From Bordetella genomosp. 9 (GTDB lineage: Bacteria > Pseudomonadota > Gammaproteobacteria > Burkholderiales > Burkholderiaceae_B), in assembly GCF_002119725.1 (NCBI RefSeq), contig NZ_CP021109.1:434001-498000 (forward strand): 64,000 bases of DNA, in the 5' to 3' direction. The first letter of the stretch is position 1. Every line of letters begins with the position of its first letter. Positions 25,876 through 35,192 of the stretch are shown piece after piece. A program made the translations under genes and the position numbers. The notes below the pieces were generated by a model. That model had not been told where the DNA came from. It ran no database searches and was given only the letters and a program-made list of their open reading frames with translations.

Positions 25876-25900
25876 GCGCCATCGCGGTTCGCGATGGCGC
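25876..25900. promoter_or_regulatory. 11-bp perfect hairpin in a divergent promoter region
   Basis: GCGCCATCGCG and CGCGATGGCGC are separated by GTT, about 70 bases before the HMG-CoA-lyase-type ATG and about 97 before the LysR ATG. A nearby ATCGTAAAACGACGAT repeat (25900-25917) may be the LysR site, and TAGACT further on a -10. The hairpin itself could be an operator or a structured leader. Confidence 0.45.
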
Positions 25901-25969
25901 CATCGTAAAACGACGATTCTTCCGTATGCGCGGCATTGCTAGACTGCCGGTCCAGGAAGGAGGCAAATC

Positions 25970-26896
25970 ATGAGCAGGCCCAGACTGTACATCCAGGAAG
26001 TTGCGCCGCGGGACGGTCTTCAGAACGAAGCCCGCTTCGTCGAAACCCAGGACAAGATCCGCTTCATCGACGCGCTGTCGGCGTGCGGTTACGCCAAGAT
26101 CGAGGCGACGTCCTTTACTTCGCCCAAGGCCATTCCCGCCCTGCGCGATGCCGAAATCGTCATGCATGAGATCGCGCGCCGGCCCGGTGTGGTCTATACG
26201 GCGTTGGTGCCGAACGTCCGGGGCGCCGAGCGCGCACTGTCGTGCGGCGTGGATGAGGTCAACCTGGTCATGTCGGTCAGCGAGACGCATAACCGCGCCA
26301 ATCTGCGGATGTCCCGCGAAGAGTCCTTTGCCCAGCTGTCGGACATCGTTGGCGCCGTGCGCGCAAGCGGCAGCGCGGTGGCGGTGAACGTGTCGCTGTC
26401 CACGGTGTTCGGCTGCCCGATGGAGGGGGATATCGACCGCTACGAAGTGTTCGAGCTGATGGACCGTTTCGCCCAGCGCGGCGTGGACGGCATCACGCTT
26501 TGCGATACCACCGGCATGGCGTATCCGGTGCAGGTGGGCGAGATTGCGGCGCAGGCCAGATCGCTCTTTCCCGGCCTGACGCTGACGCTGCATTTCCACA
26601 ATACGCGAGGCATGGCGCTGGCCAACACACTGGCCGCGCTGGATGCCGGAGTGGACCGCTTCGATGCGTCGCTGGGCGGCATCGGCGGGTGCCCCTACGC
26701 GCCGGGCGCCAGCGGCAATGTGTGCACCGAGGAGTTGGTGCACATGCTGGAGCTGCAGGGGTACGACACGGGCGTGAACCTGGCGGGCATCCTGGCCGTG
26801 GCCGAGACGCTGCCTGGCCTGATAGGCCATGACGTGCCGAGCCAGATCCTGAAGGCCGGGACGCGCGAGCGCCGCCACCCTGCACCATGCGCGTGA
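25970..26896 (+). CDS. Hydroxymethylglutaryl-CoA lyase family protein
   Basis: A 308-residue HMGL/DRE-TIM aldolase. The catalytic signature includes APRDGLQNE (Arg14, Asp15), the metal ligands LHFHNTRG and the catalytic cysteine loop GGCPYAPGASGN. Such lyases cleave 3-hydroxy-3-methylglutaryl-CoA to acetoacetate and acetyl-CoA, or related hydroxyacyl-CoAs. The gene stands alone with a divergent LysR, which suggests inducible acid or leucine catabolism. AGGAGG precedes the ATG. Citramalyl-CoA lyase-like activity is possible. Confidence 0.88.
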   Translation: MSRPRLYIQEVAPRDGLQNEARFVETQDKIRFIDALSACGYAKIEATSFTSPKAIPALRDAEIVMHEIARRPGVVYTALVPNVRGAERALSCGVDEVNLVMSVSETHNRANLRMSREESFAQLSDIVGAVRASGSAVAVNVSLSTVFGCPMEGDIDRYEVFELMDRFAQRGVDGITLCDTTGMAYPVQVGEIAAQARSLFPGLTLTLHFHNTRGMALANTLAALDAGVDRFDASLGGIGGCPYAPGASGNVCTEELVHMLELQGYDTGVNLAGILAVAETLPGLIGHDVPSQILKAGTRERRHPAPCA

Positions 26897-26983
26897 TCCC
26901 GCCAGGGCGATACCTGCGCACCGTGGGGCGGGCAGGGCAGCCCTGAAATGCGCGCGGCGCCCGCTCCCCGGGGCACGGCCCGT

Positions 26984-27880
26984 TCATTCCTGCGGCCCGA
27001 TCTCCTGCAGAAGCCAGCCGCGGAACGCCGTCAACGCGGGCAAGGCCGCGTTGCGCGGCGGGTAGACCAGGTAATAGTTGCGGCGGCTGGCCACCGCATC
27101 GCCCGCCGTGGCGAGTTGTCCCAGCCGCAGTTCTTCTTCCACCAGCACGCGGGGCACCAGGCCGATGCCGATGCCCGCCATGACGGCCTGGATCAGATGC
27201 GAGGTCAGTTCGAAGCTCGGGCCCATGCGCATTCCGCGATGGGTCAGCCCATGATGCCGCAGCCACTCGCTCCAGCCCTGCGGATGCGTCGCGACGCTAA
27301 GCAACAGGTGCTCGCCCAGGCCCTTCTGCGTCAGTCTGAACTTCGGCGTGACAATGTCCGGGCTGCCGATCAGCACGTGGTGTTCGGTATGCAGGCGGTG
27401 TGCGGCCAGGTCCGGCCAGTCGCCGCTGCCGACGGCGATGGCGGCGTCGATGTCCGAGGTATTGAAATCGAAGGGGCGGATGCGCGAGTGCAGGTGAATG
27501 AGCGTGCCGGGATGCGCTGCATAGAAGCGGTGCAGCCGCGGCAACAGCCATTTGGAGCCGAACGTGGGCAGCGTGGCTAGCCTGAGCGTGCCGTGTCCGG
27601 ACTGGAAGGCCAGCGCCTGCAGCGTCGCGCCGCGTATCCGCTCCAGGGCGGGCGCCAGCTCGCGCAGATACAGCCGCCCGACGTCGGTCAGCGCGACCTC
27701 CCGCCCCGAGCGCTGGAACAGGCGCGCGCCCAGCGTGGCTTCCAGGGCCTGTACCTGCCGGCTGACCGCCCCCTGCGTCAGCGAAAGTTCGGTGGCGGCG
27801 CGCGTATAGCTTTCGTGCCGGGCGGCCGCCTCGAAGGCAACCAGCTGCGACATGGACGGCAAAAGCTGACGGGGATTCAT
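26984..27880 (-). CDS. LysR-family regulator, GcvA-like
   Basis: A 298-residue LysR protein. The N-terminus MNPRQLLPSMSQLVAFEAAA with RHESYTRAATELSLTQGAVS is the GcvA/AmpR subgroup pattern. The effector domain has the SRIRPFDFNTSDIDAAI block typical of that group. It is divergent from the FAD/Fe-S oxidoreductase gene at 28041 and probably controls it. Confidence 0.9.
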   Translation of the reverse strand: MNPRQLLPSMSQLVAFEAAARHESYTRAATELSLTQGAVSRQVQALEATLGARLFQRSGREVALTDVGRLYLRELAPALERIRGATLQALAFQSGHGTLRLATLPTFGSKWLLPRLHRFYAAHPGTLIHLHSRIRPFDFNTSDIDAAIAVGSGDWPDLAAHRLHTEHHVLIGSPDIVTPKFRLTQKGLGEHLLLSVATHPQGWSEWLRHHGLTHRGMRMGPSFELTSHLIQAVMAGIGIGLVPRVLVEEELRLGQLATAGDAVASRRNYYLVYPPRNAALPALTAFRGWLLQEIGPQE

Positions 27881-28040
27881 TACAAAACCTCATGAATAGC
27901 GCGCGGAATTTTCGCTTGTCCGGCGCGAATCGCCGGATGGAAAATCGCCGTAGAGCAGTTTACCGCCGCCCCGAATTCAGAAAAGGCCGCCGCCCCGTGG
28001 GACGCAGATTCCGCCGGCCAGCGGACCGCCCTTTGCATCC

Positions 28041-31000
28041 ATGCAGAAAAATCACCTTTCCCGCAGTGCTGTGGCAATCGCCCGCCTTCCCCTCCACTCG
28101 ACGATCCAGCCGCCGTACCGCGCTTTCCTCGACGATCTGGCGGCCAGCGGCTTTCGGGGCGAAATCGACGCGCGCGAGAGCTTGCGCACGGTTCTGTCGA
28201 CCGACAACTCGATCTACCAGCGCGAGCCGCAGGCGGCCGTTTTCCCGAGGGATGAGGAAGACGTGCAGCGGGTCGCACGGCTATTGGCGCAGCCACGCCA
28301 CCGGGCCGTGGCGGCGGCCCCGCGCGGGGGCGGCACGGGGACCAACGGGCAGTCGCTGACCGAAGGCATCGTGGTCGACCTGTCGCGGCATATGAACCGC
28401 ATCCTGGAAATCGATCCCGCGGCGCGCCGCGTCCGGGTGCAGGCCGGGGTCGTGAAGGACCAGCTGAACGCCGCGCTGAAGCCGCACGGGTTGTTTTTCG
28501 CACCGGAACTGTCGACCTCGAATCGCGCCACCATCGGCGGCATGGTCAGCACCGACGCCAGCGGACAGGGCAGCTGTACCTACGGCAAGACCAGGCATCA
28601 CGTCCTGGCCCTGGACACGGTTTTCCTGGGCGGCGAACGGCATGTGAGCGAAGCGGTGGACGATGCGCGGCTCGATGCGCTGTGCGCGCGCGACGATCGC
28701 GTCGGCGCGGCCTACCGATACGCGCGGCGGATTCCAATCGAGCATGGGGACGCCATTGCCCGGGTGTTTCCCCCGCTGAACCGCAGCCTGACGGGCTACG
28801 ACCTGGCGCATCTGCGCGAAGCCGATGGACGCTTCAATCTGAACAGCGTGCTGTGCGGCGCGGAAGGTTCGCTTGCTTTCGTGGTGGGCGCCACCCTGAA
28901 CGTCCTGCCGATACCGAAGCATTCGGTGCTGGTGAACGTGCGCTACGCGAGTTTCATGGATGCCCTGCGCGACGCCAAGGCGCTGATGGCGATGCGTCCG
29001 TTGTCCATCGAAACGGTGGACTCAAAAGTGCTGGCGCTGGCCATGAAGGACATCGTGTGGCGCGGCGTGGCCGACTTCTTCCCGGAAGACGGCGCGGCGC
29101 CGACGCGCGGCATCAACCTGGTGGAATTCTCCGGCGACGACCCCGCGGACCTGCGCGCGCGCGTCGCCGCCTTCCTCGAACATCTGCGGGCCGACCGCGG
29201 CGTCCAGCGGCTGGGCCATACGCTTGCCGAGGGCCATGCGGCGGTGGAGCGCGTTTACGGCATGCGCAAGCGCGCCGTAGGCCTGCTCGGCAACGTCGCG
29301 GGAGAAAGCCGTCCCCAGCCCTTCGTGGAAGACACCGCGGTGCCGCCGGAACACCTGGCCGACTACATCGCCGAATTCCGCGCCTTGCTGGACGGTCATG
29401 GGTTGGAGTACGGCATGTTCGGCCATGTGGACGCCGGCGTGCTGCACGTCCGTCCCGCACTGGACATGAAGGACCCGGCGCAGGCAGCCCTGGTCCGTCC
29501 CATTTCCGACGCCGTGGCGGCGTTGACTCAGAAGTACGGCGGACTGCTCTGGGGCGAACATGGCAAGGGCGTGCGATCGGAATACGTGCCGGCGTTCTTC
29601 GGGCCCTTGTATCCGGTGCTGCAGCAGCTGAAGGCGGCATTCGATCCGTACAACCAGTTGAACCCCGGAAAGATCGCCACGCCGGCGGAAAGCGAGGCGG
29701 TGCTGCTGAAGGTCGACCAGGTGCCCAGGCGCGGCGACCGCGACAGCCAGATCGACGAACGGGTATGGCAAAGCTACGGAGCGGCCATGCATTGCAACGG
29801 CAACGGCGCCTGCTACAACTACGACCCGGACGATGCCATGTGTCCGTCCTGGAAGGCGACGCGCGACCGCGTGCATTCGCCCAAGGGGCGCGCCTCGCTG
29901 ATACGCGAATGGCTGCGGCGGCAGCAGGTCGAAGGCGTGGACGTGCTGGCGGCCGCGGCGTCGGCGCCATCGTTCCTGCGCGGCCTGCCGGCCCGCTGGC
30001 GCAACGACCGCGCCCGGCGCCGCGGCGAAGCGGACTTTTCGCACCAGGTCTACGACGCCATGGCTGGCTGTCTGGCGTGCAAATCCTGTGCGGGCCAGTG
30101 TCCGGTCAAGGTCAATGTGCCGGCGTTTCGCGCGCGCTTCCTGCAGCTTTATCACACGCGCTATGGCCGGCCGCTGCGGGACTACCTGATCGGGTCGCTG
30201 GAGTACCTGCTGCCGCTGCTGGCAAGGCTGCCAGGGCTCTACAACGCCACGATGCGCGCGCCTGCGGTTCGCGCGCTCATGGCCCGCGGCGCCGGCATGG
30301 CGGACAGTCCCCTGCTTAGCCGCTATGACTGGACGCGCCGCATGAAGGCGCTGGGCGCCCGCGACGCGCGGCCCGCGGACCTCCAGGCCTTGACGGAAGA
30401 CCAGCGTGCCCGCAGCGTCATCTTCGTGCAGGACGCGTTCACGCGCTATTTCGATACGCCCGTTGCAGCGGCCTTCGTCGAGCTGGCCGTGCGCATCGGC
30501 TGCACGGTCTATATCGCGCCGTTCCTGCCAAACGGCAAACCGCTGCACGTTCATGGGTTCCTGCGCGCGTTCAATCGCGCCGCGCGCCGCAACGCGGCGC
30601 GATTGAAGGAACTGGCGGCAAGCGGCGTCCCGCTGGTCGGGCTGGATCCCGCAATGACGCTGACGTACCGGCAGGAGTATCGCGAGGCATTGGGCGACGA
30701 CGGGTGTCCGCCCGTGGCGCTGCCGCAGGAATGGCTGGCGCGCGTTTTGCCCGCCCTGCCGGGCGACGGCACGTGCTACCGCCTGCTGGCGCATTGCACG
30801 GAAAAAACCAATGCGCCGGACAGCGCGGCGCAATGGAAGACCCTGTTCGCCCGCGCTGGACTGGCCCTGCACGCGCAAGCCAGCGGATGCTGCGGGATGT
30901 CGGGCACCTACGGCCACGAGACGCGCAACGTGGAGACGTCGCGCCGCATCTTCGAGCAGTCCTGGGCGCCCATTGTGGATGCCCAGGACGATCAGGGCGA

Positions 31001-31151
31001 ATGCCTGGCGACGGGCTACTCCTGCCGCAGTCAGATGCACCGCATGCGCGCACGCACGCTGCGCCATCCGGTGCAGGTGCTGCTGGAGCGTTATTCCGCC
31101 TTGATGCCCAGTCCGTTGATGATGTCGGCGAAGCGCTTGATCTCCGACTGA
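28041..31151 (+). CDS. YdiJ-like FAD/Fe-S D-2-hydroxyacid dehydrogenase
   Basis: A 1036-residue fusion. The N-terminal FAD-binding PCMH domain includes AAPRGGGTGTNGQSLTEGIV and STSNRATIGGMVSTDASGQG. The FAD-oxidase C domain has FGHVDAGVLHVRP and GEHGKGVRSEYVP. The ferredoxin-like Fe-S part follows, with HCNGNGACYNYDPDDAMCPS and CLACKSCAGQCPVKVNVP. A cysteine-rich CCG domain closes it (SGCCGMSGTYGHE). This equals E. coli YdiJ in layout and length (D-2-hydroxyglutarate/D-lactate oxidation feeding electrons to the chain). The start is uncertain by a few codons. The last 61 bases overlap the convergent Bug gene. Confidence 0.9.
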   Translation: MQKNHLSRSAVAIARLPLHSTIQPPYRAFLDDLAASGFRGEIDARESLRTVLSTDNSIYQREPQAAVFPRDEEDVQRVARLLAQPRHRAVAAAPRGGGTGTNGQSLTEGIVVDLSRHMNRILEIDPAARRVRVQAGVVKDQLNAALKPHGLFFAPELSTSNRATIGGMVSTDASGQGSCTYGKTRHHVLALDTVFLGGERHVSEAVDDARLDALCARDDRVGAAYRYARRIPIEHGDAIARVFPPLNRSLTGYDLAHLREADGRFNLNSVLCGAEGSLAFVVGATLNVLPIPKHSVLVNVRYASFMDALRDAKALMAMRPLSIETVDSKVLALAMKDIVWRGVADFFPEDGAAPTRGINLVEFSGDDPADLRARVAAFLEHLRADRGVQRLGHTLAEGHAAVERVYGMRKRAVGLLGNVAGESRPQPFVEDTAVPPEHLADYIAEFRALLDGHGLEYGMFGHVDAGVLHVRPALDMKDPAQAALVRPISDAVAALTQKYGGLLWGEHGKGVRSEYVPAFFGPLYPVLQQLKAAFDPYNQLNPGKIATPAESEAVLLKVDQVPRRGDRDSQIDERVWQSYGAAMHCNGNGACYNYDPDDAMCPSWKATRDRVHSPKGRASLIREWLRRQQVEGVDVLAAAASAPSFLRGLPARWRNDRARRRGEADFSHQVYDAMAGCLACKSCAGQCPVKVNVPAFRARFLQLYHTRYGRPLRDYLIGSLEYLLPLLARLPGLYNATMRAPAVRALMARGAGMADSPLLSRYDWTRRMKALGARDARPADLQALTEDQRARSVIFVQDAFTRYFDTPVAAAFVELAVRIGCTVYIAPFLPNGKPLHVHGFLRAFNRAARRNAARLKELAASGVPLVGLDPAMTLTYRQEYREALGDDGCPPVALPQEWLARVLPALPGDGTCYRLLAHCTEKTNAPDSAAQWKTLFARAGLALHAQASGCCGMSGTYGHETRNVETSRRIFEQSWAPIVDAQDDQGECLATGYSCRSQMHRMRARTLRHPVQVLLERYSALMPSPLMMSAKRLISD

Positions 31152-32071
31152 TAGAACGTGCGGAGCTGATCCGGCGTCATGTACTCGGGGTCGGCGCCCT
31201 GGGTCGCCAGGCTTTTCTTGACGTCGTCCTTCCCGAGCACCGTCCGGGTCGCCTGGTTCAGCTTGTCGATGACGGGCTGCGGCGTGCCTGCGCGCGCGAA
31301 CAACGCGTACCACTGCGCGAACTGCAGGTCTTTGTATCCCGCTTCCGCGAAGGTGGGAACCTTGGGCAGGGAGCCCGACCGGTGCGTGCTCGCCACGCCC
31401 AGAATCTTGATCTTGCCCGACGCCACCAGCGGCGCGGCCGACGCCACGCCGACGAACGCCATGGATACCTGTCCGCCCATGGCGTCCGCCACGGCGGGGG
31501 CGTCACCCTTGTAGGGAACGTGCACCATGTCCAGGCCGGTCGCGGCCTTGAACGCCTCGCCGCACAGGTGCCCGGTGCCGCCCACGCCGCTGCTGCCGAA
31601 TGCCAGCTTGCCGGGGTGCGACTTGCCGTAGGCGATCAGTTCCGCCACGCTGTTCACGCCAAGGTTGCTATTGACGGCCAGCACGATGGGCACGGACGCG
31701 ACCATGCCGACCGGGGCGAAGTCCGCGTTCGGATCGTAGGACAGCGGCTTGTACAAAGTGGGGTTGGTGCCGTGGGTTGCGCTGTTGCCCATCAGCAGTG
31801 TGTATCCATCGGGCGCGGATTTGGCGACGTAGCCCGCTCCCACGATGCCGTTGGCGCCGGCGCGGTTCTCGACCACGATCTTGGCGTCCATCACGCCGGC
31901 CATCTGTTGCGCCATCAGGCGCGTCAGGAAGTCGTTGGCGCCGCCGGCCGCATAAGGCGAGACAGCCTGGATCGGCCGATCGGGGTAGTCCGCGTGGGCG
32001 ATGCCGGCGCACAGCGCGAGCGTCAGGCCGCCGGCCAGGCGGCCCAGGCGATGGGAAAGCAGTCGTCTCAT
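31091..32071 (-). CDS. Bug-family (tripartite tricarboxylate) substrate-binding protein
   Basis: A 326-residue periplasmic protein from ATG 32071 (GGAGG 6 bases upstream). The signal peptide ends in CAGIAHA, and the mature start ADYPDRPIQAVSPYAAGGAN is the hallmark of Bug/TctC proteins, followed by VVENRAGANGIVGAGYVAKS. Bug proteins bind carboxylates. No TctA/TctB membrane gene is adjacent, as is common in Bordetella. It probably recognises the acid metabolised by the operon at 33.4-39.6 kb. An inverted repeat shared with the IclR promoter region lies upstream. Confidence 0.92.
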   Translation of the reverse strand: MRRLLSHRLGRLAGGLTLALCAGIAHADYPDRPIQAVSPYAAGGANDFLTRLMAQQMAGVMDAKIVVENRAGANGIVGAGYVAKSAPDGYTLLMGNSATHGTNPTLYKPLSYDPNADFAPVGMVASVPIVLAVNSNLGVNSVAELIAYGKSHPGKLAFGSSGVGGTGHLCGEAFKAATGLDMVHVPYKGDAPAVADAMGGQVSMAFVGVASAAPLVASGKIKILGVASTHRSGSLPKVPTFAEAGYKDLQFAQWYALFARAGTPQPVIDKLNQATRTVLGKDDVKKSLATQGADPEYMTPDQLRTFYQSEIKRFADIINGLGIKAE

Positions 32072-32212
32072 GATCATCCTCCGCCGCCATCGGTGGCGAC
32101 TTTTCTTTTGAACACACGTATGCGCGCTGTCCGCGTGGCGCCGCGCATGGAAGAAAAGTCTACGGAGTTGCGCGCGCCGTACACGGCCTGAGGACGACGG
32201 GAATGGAATTTC

Positions 32213-32231
32213 AAGTCCACAACATGGACTT
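32213..32231. promoter_or_regulatory. Probable IclR operator upstream of the Bug gene
   Basis: AAGTCCA-CAACA-TGGACTT, a perfect 7-bp inverted repeat with a 5-base spacer, about 140 bases before the Bug ATG. The TGGAC half-site recurs in the iclR/crotonase divergent region (33223-33237 and 33292-33305), which links both promoters to one regulator. Confidence 0.55.
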
Positions 32232-32324
32232 TCCGGTTTTGATTGCGAAATGGCGGGGGCCAACGAATGCGGCAGCGGGCGACGCTCCCTTCAGCGGCAA
32301 GGCTCCTGCCGTTGTCGACAAAGC

Positions 32325-33143
32325 TCAGACGTCGCTCCCGCGTTCGATGTGCTTGCGCAGCTCGGCTTCGATCGATTCCACCGCGTCGCCGAGGCACCGG
32401 ACGACCATCTCCAGTCTGTCCTTGCCCAGACGGGACGCAAGGGTGGATACGCTGATGCCCGCGGCGGGCGAACCGTCCGGATAGCGGACTACGAGTCCCA
32501 CCGAATGCACCGGCGGATCGTCCATGACCTTGTTGGTCGCATAACCGCGCCGCCGGGTGGCAGCGATGCTCGCGCGCAGCTGCGCCTCGGTGAAGCGCGG
32601 ATTCTTGCGCCGCGTGCGCTCGACGTTGATGCGGCAAATGCGCTGCACGTCTTCGTCGGGCAGGGCGCTGAGCACCGCCAGGCCGCCGGCGCCGACGTTC
32701 AAGGGCCGATGCCGGCCGACGTCATGGACGAACATCTTGATCGGAAAGGAGCCATCGGCGCGCGCCACGCACACGCCGTCGAAACCCGAACGGACGGTCA
32801 TGAAAACCGTGTCGCCTGTGTGTTCGGCGATCGCTTCCAGGTAGGGGTGGCAGATATCGCGCAACGCCAGCTTGGGCGCGGCGGCCAGGCCCATTTCGTA
32901 AAGCAGCGAGCCCAGGTAATAGCGTTTCGATTTGCTGTCCTGGCGGATCAGCTGTTCGGCGATCATCCCTTGCAGGATGCGGTGCGCCGTGGGGCGTTCC
33001 AGTCCGGTGCGCCGGTACAGGTCCACCAGGCGGCTGCCCGTGCGGTTGTGCGCGGTGATCAGCCGCAGCAGCGCCACGGCGCGATGCAAAGTCTGTGTGC
33101 CCACGGCGGCGGACGTGGCGGGGGCGGGCGTGGTCGGGCTCAT
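32325..33143 (-). CDS. IclR-family regulator
   Basis: A 272-residue protein. The N-terminal winged HTH includes LHRAVALLRLITAHNRTGSR and RTGLERPTAHRILQGMIAEQ; the C-terminal IclR effector domain has HTGDTVFMTVRSGFDGVCVA and LNVGAGGLAVLSALPDEDV. The start at 33143 excludes an unrelated 25-residue extension. It is divergent from the catabolic operon at 33382 and follows the Bug gene's promoter, so it probably controls both in response to an aromatic or alicyclic acid. Confidence 0.9.
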   Translation of the reverse strand: MSPTTPAPATSAAVGTQTLHRAVALLRLITAHNRTGSRLVDLYRRTGLERPTAHRILQGMIAEQLIRQDSKSKRYYLGSLLYEMGLAAAPKLALRDICHPYLEAIAEHTGDTVFMTVRSGFDGVCVARADGSFPIKMFVHDVGRHRPLNVGAGGLAVLSALPDEDVQRICRINVERTRRKNPRFTEAQLRASIAATRRRGYATNKVMDDPPVHSVGLVVRYPDGSPAAGISVSTLASRLGKDRLEMVVRCLGDAVESIEAELRKHIERGSDV

Positions 33144-33222
33144 CTGTCTCACTCCGGCTGGCGTGGCTGGCCGGAAACGCCGCCGCGCGCTGCGCGTCCT
33201 CTCCGGGACGACGGCCACATTC

Positions 33223-33305
33223 TATATGTTGGACGTTCGCGCAAGGAAGGCCGGGCCAGGGCGGAATCACGCTGCCGCGCGGCGGTATCTCGATATGTGG
33301 ACGTT
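33223..33305. promoter_or_regulatory. TGGACGTT repeats in the iclR/operon divergent promoter
   Basis: TATATGTTGGACGTT (33223-33237) and GATATGTGGACGTT (33292-33305) are near-identical direct repeats, and a third partial copy (TTATTGGACG) follows. They share the TGGAC half-site with the inverted repeat at 32213. Likely IclR binding sites. Confidence 0.5.
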
Positions 33306-33381
33306 TTATTGGACGCGCGGCCTGCCGCCGGCCAGGGTCTTCACCTAGCATATAAAAAAGCACGCACAGGAAGGAGACATC

Positions 33382-34236
33382 GTGACCCAAAGCGGACGCT
33401 CGGGATCGTCATCGGCCGACCCGGTCAATGCGGCAGGCGACGCCGGCCTGCGGCAGACCCGGCATGGCGGTGTGTTGGTCTTGACCCTTGACCGTCCGGA
33501 GCGCCGCAATGCCTTGAGCCTGGCGCTCTACGAAGCACTGCTCGCGGCCCTGCGGGACGCCGGCACCGATGATTCGATCGGCGCAGTGGTCCTGACCGGC
33601 GCGGGGCAGGCGTTTTGCGCGGGCGGCGATGTGGCTCGAATGGCGGGGGCCGCCGATGCGCCGCCGCCGGCCTTCGAGAACAAGATGCGCGGCCTGCGTC
33701 GCCGCGCCACGATCAGCGAACTGCTGCACACCATGCCCAAGCCCACCATCGCGATGATGCGTGGACCGGCCGTGGGCGCGGGCCTGAGCCTGGCGCTGGC
33801 CTGCGACCTGCGCTATGCGGACACGTCGGCGCGTCTGCGCACCGGTTTTGTCAACGTCGGCCTGCCCGGCGACTTCGGCGGCCATTACTTCCTGCCGCGG
33901 TTGGTGGGCATGGCCAAGGCGCGTGAACTGTACCTGACGTCGCCCATGCTGGACGCCGCCGCCGCGCTGTCGATCGGACTGGTCAACGCGGTGCTGGCGC
34001 CGGACGCGCTGGAGCCGGCGGTGCTGGAAATCGCGAGCCGTCTGGCCGATGGACCGCGCACCGCCATCGCGCACATCAAAGGCAATCTCAACGATGGATT
34101 GCATCTCGGTTTGAGCGAGATGCTGGATCGCGAGTGCTGGCGGCATGTCCGCTGCCAGGAGACCGAGGATCACCGCGAAGCGGCCCGCGCCTTCGTGGAG
34201 AAGCGGGCGCCCCGTTTCGGCAAGGCGGGCGCTTGA
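33382..34236 (+). CDS. Enoyl-CoA hydratase/isomerase (crotonase) family protein
   Basis: A 284-residue protein starting at GTG 33382 with AAGGAG 5 bases before it. The oxyanion-hole regions are AFCAGGDVARM and GPAVGAGLSLALACDLRYAD. The glutamate usual at the end of the GGG(C)E motif is replaced by Ser here (GAGLSLAL). An Asp is present in GLPGDFGG where the second catalytic glutamate often lies. So hydration, isomerisation or ring hydrolysis cannot be told apart. First gene of an eight-gene operon. The first 25 residues are low in conservation. Confidence 0.85.
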   Translation: MTQSGRSGSSSADPVNAAGDAGLRQTRHGGVLVLTLDRPERRNALSLALYEALLAALRDAGTDDSIGAVVLTGAGQAFCAGGDVARMAGAADAPPPAFENKMRGLRRRATISELLHTMPKPTIAMMRGPAVGAGLSLALACDLRYADTSARLRTGFVNVGLPGDFGGHYFLPRLVGMAKARELYLTSPMLDAAAALSIGLVNAVLAPDALEPAVLEIASRLADGPRTAIAHIKGNLNDGLHLGLSEMLDRECWRHVRCQETEDHREAARAFVEKRAPRFGKAGA

Positions 34237-34289
34237 CCGCCGGGGCGGCGCGAGCGTGCACCGCCGGATGGAATTTTCAGGAGGATGGC

Positions 34290-35189
34290 ATGAGCAAGTT
34301 ATGTGAGGGGCGCGTGGTCATCGTGACCGGCGCGGCACGCGGCATCGGCCGCGAGTATGCGCTGCAGCTGGCTGCGCACGGGGCCAAGGTGGTCGTGAAC
34401 GATCTTGGCGTGTCGCGGGACGGCATCGGCCAGGACCTGAGCGCCGCGCAGGCCGTCGTCGATGAAATCCGCGCCGCGGGCGGGGAGGCCATCGCCAACG
34501 GCGACGACGTCTCGGATTGGGAAGGCGCCCGTCACATGATCGAAAGCACCGTGGCGCACTACGGCGACCTGCACGCACTCGTGAACAACGCCGGCATCCT
34601 GCGAGACCGGATGATGGTGAATATGGAAGAGGGCGAGTGGGACGCCGTCATCCGCGTGCATCTGAAGGGCACGTTTGCGCCGTCGCACCACGCGGCGGTG
34701 CATTGGCGGGCGAAACAGAAGGCGACGGGCGAACCGGTCGATGCCCGCATCATCAATACGTCGTCCTCGTCCGGCCTGTACGGCAACGTCGGGCAGTCCA
34801 ACTACGGCGCGGCCAAGGCGGGGGTTGCAGCCATGACGATCATCGGCGCCCGCGAACTCAAACGCTATGGCGTAACCGTGAACGCGATTTCGCCGCATGC
34901 GCAGACGCGCATGACCGAAGGACTGCGCGAGCGCACGCCGGAAGAGATCGAAGCCCGGCATCCGCGCTGGATCGCGCCCGTGGTGGTATGGCTGGCCAGC
35001 CGGGAAAGCAGCGACGTGACGGGGCGCGTCTTTGAAGTGGGCGGCGGTTTCCTGTCCGCCATGGAAGGCTGGCATCGCGGGCCGGAAGCCGAGCCGATCG
35101 ACGACGCCACGCGCATCGGTCCGGTGCTGCAGGACCTCGCGCGCCGGGCGCGCCGCAACGCCGATATGAAGGGCAAGGATCTGGATTGA
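34290..35189 (+). CDS. Short-chain dehydrogenase, 17beta-HSD4-like
   Basis: A 299-residue SDR. The NAD-binding VTGAARGIG (residues 12-20), NNAG, a Ser in NTSSSSGLYG and the catalytic YxxxK in NYGAAKAG are all present. The VVVNDLGVSRDG segment resembles the hydroxyacyl-CoA/steroid dehydrogenase (HSD17B4, KstR2-regulon) group, so it probably oxidises a 3-hydroxyacyl-CoA. AGGAGG lies before the ATG. The frame is open upstream, overlapping the crotonase, but the start at 34290 is clear. Confidence 0.9.
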   Translation: MSKLCEGRVVIVTGAARGIGREYALQLAAHGAKVVVNDLGVSRDGIGQDLSAAQAVVDEIRAAGGEAIANGDDVSDWEGARHMIESTVAHYGDLHALVNNAGILRDRMMVNMEEGEWDAVIRVHLKGTFAPSHHAAVHWRAKQKATGEPVDARIINTSSSSGLYGNVGQSNYGAAKAGVAAMTIIGARELKRYGVTVNAISPHAQTRMTEGLRERTPEEIEARHPRWIAPVVVWLASRESSDVTGRVFEVGGGFLSAMEGWHRGPEAEPIDDATRIGPVLQDLARRARRNADMKGKDLD

Positions 35190-35192
35190 GCA

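Noticed and set aside
29022..31313. 763-residue minus-strand open frame
   Set aside because: Antisense to the YdiJ-like gene, no recognisable domain, and high GC codon positions explain its length.
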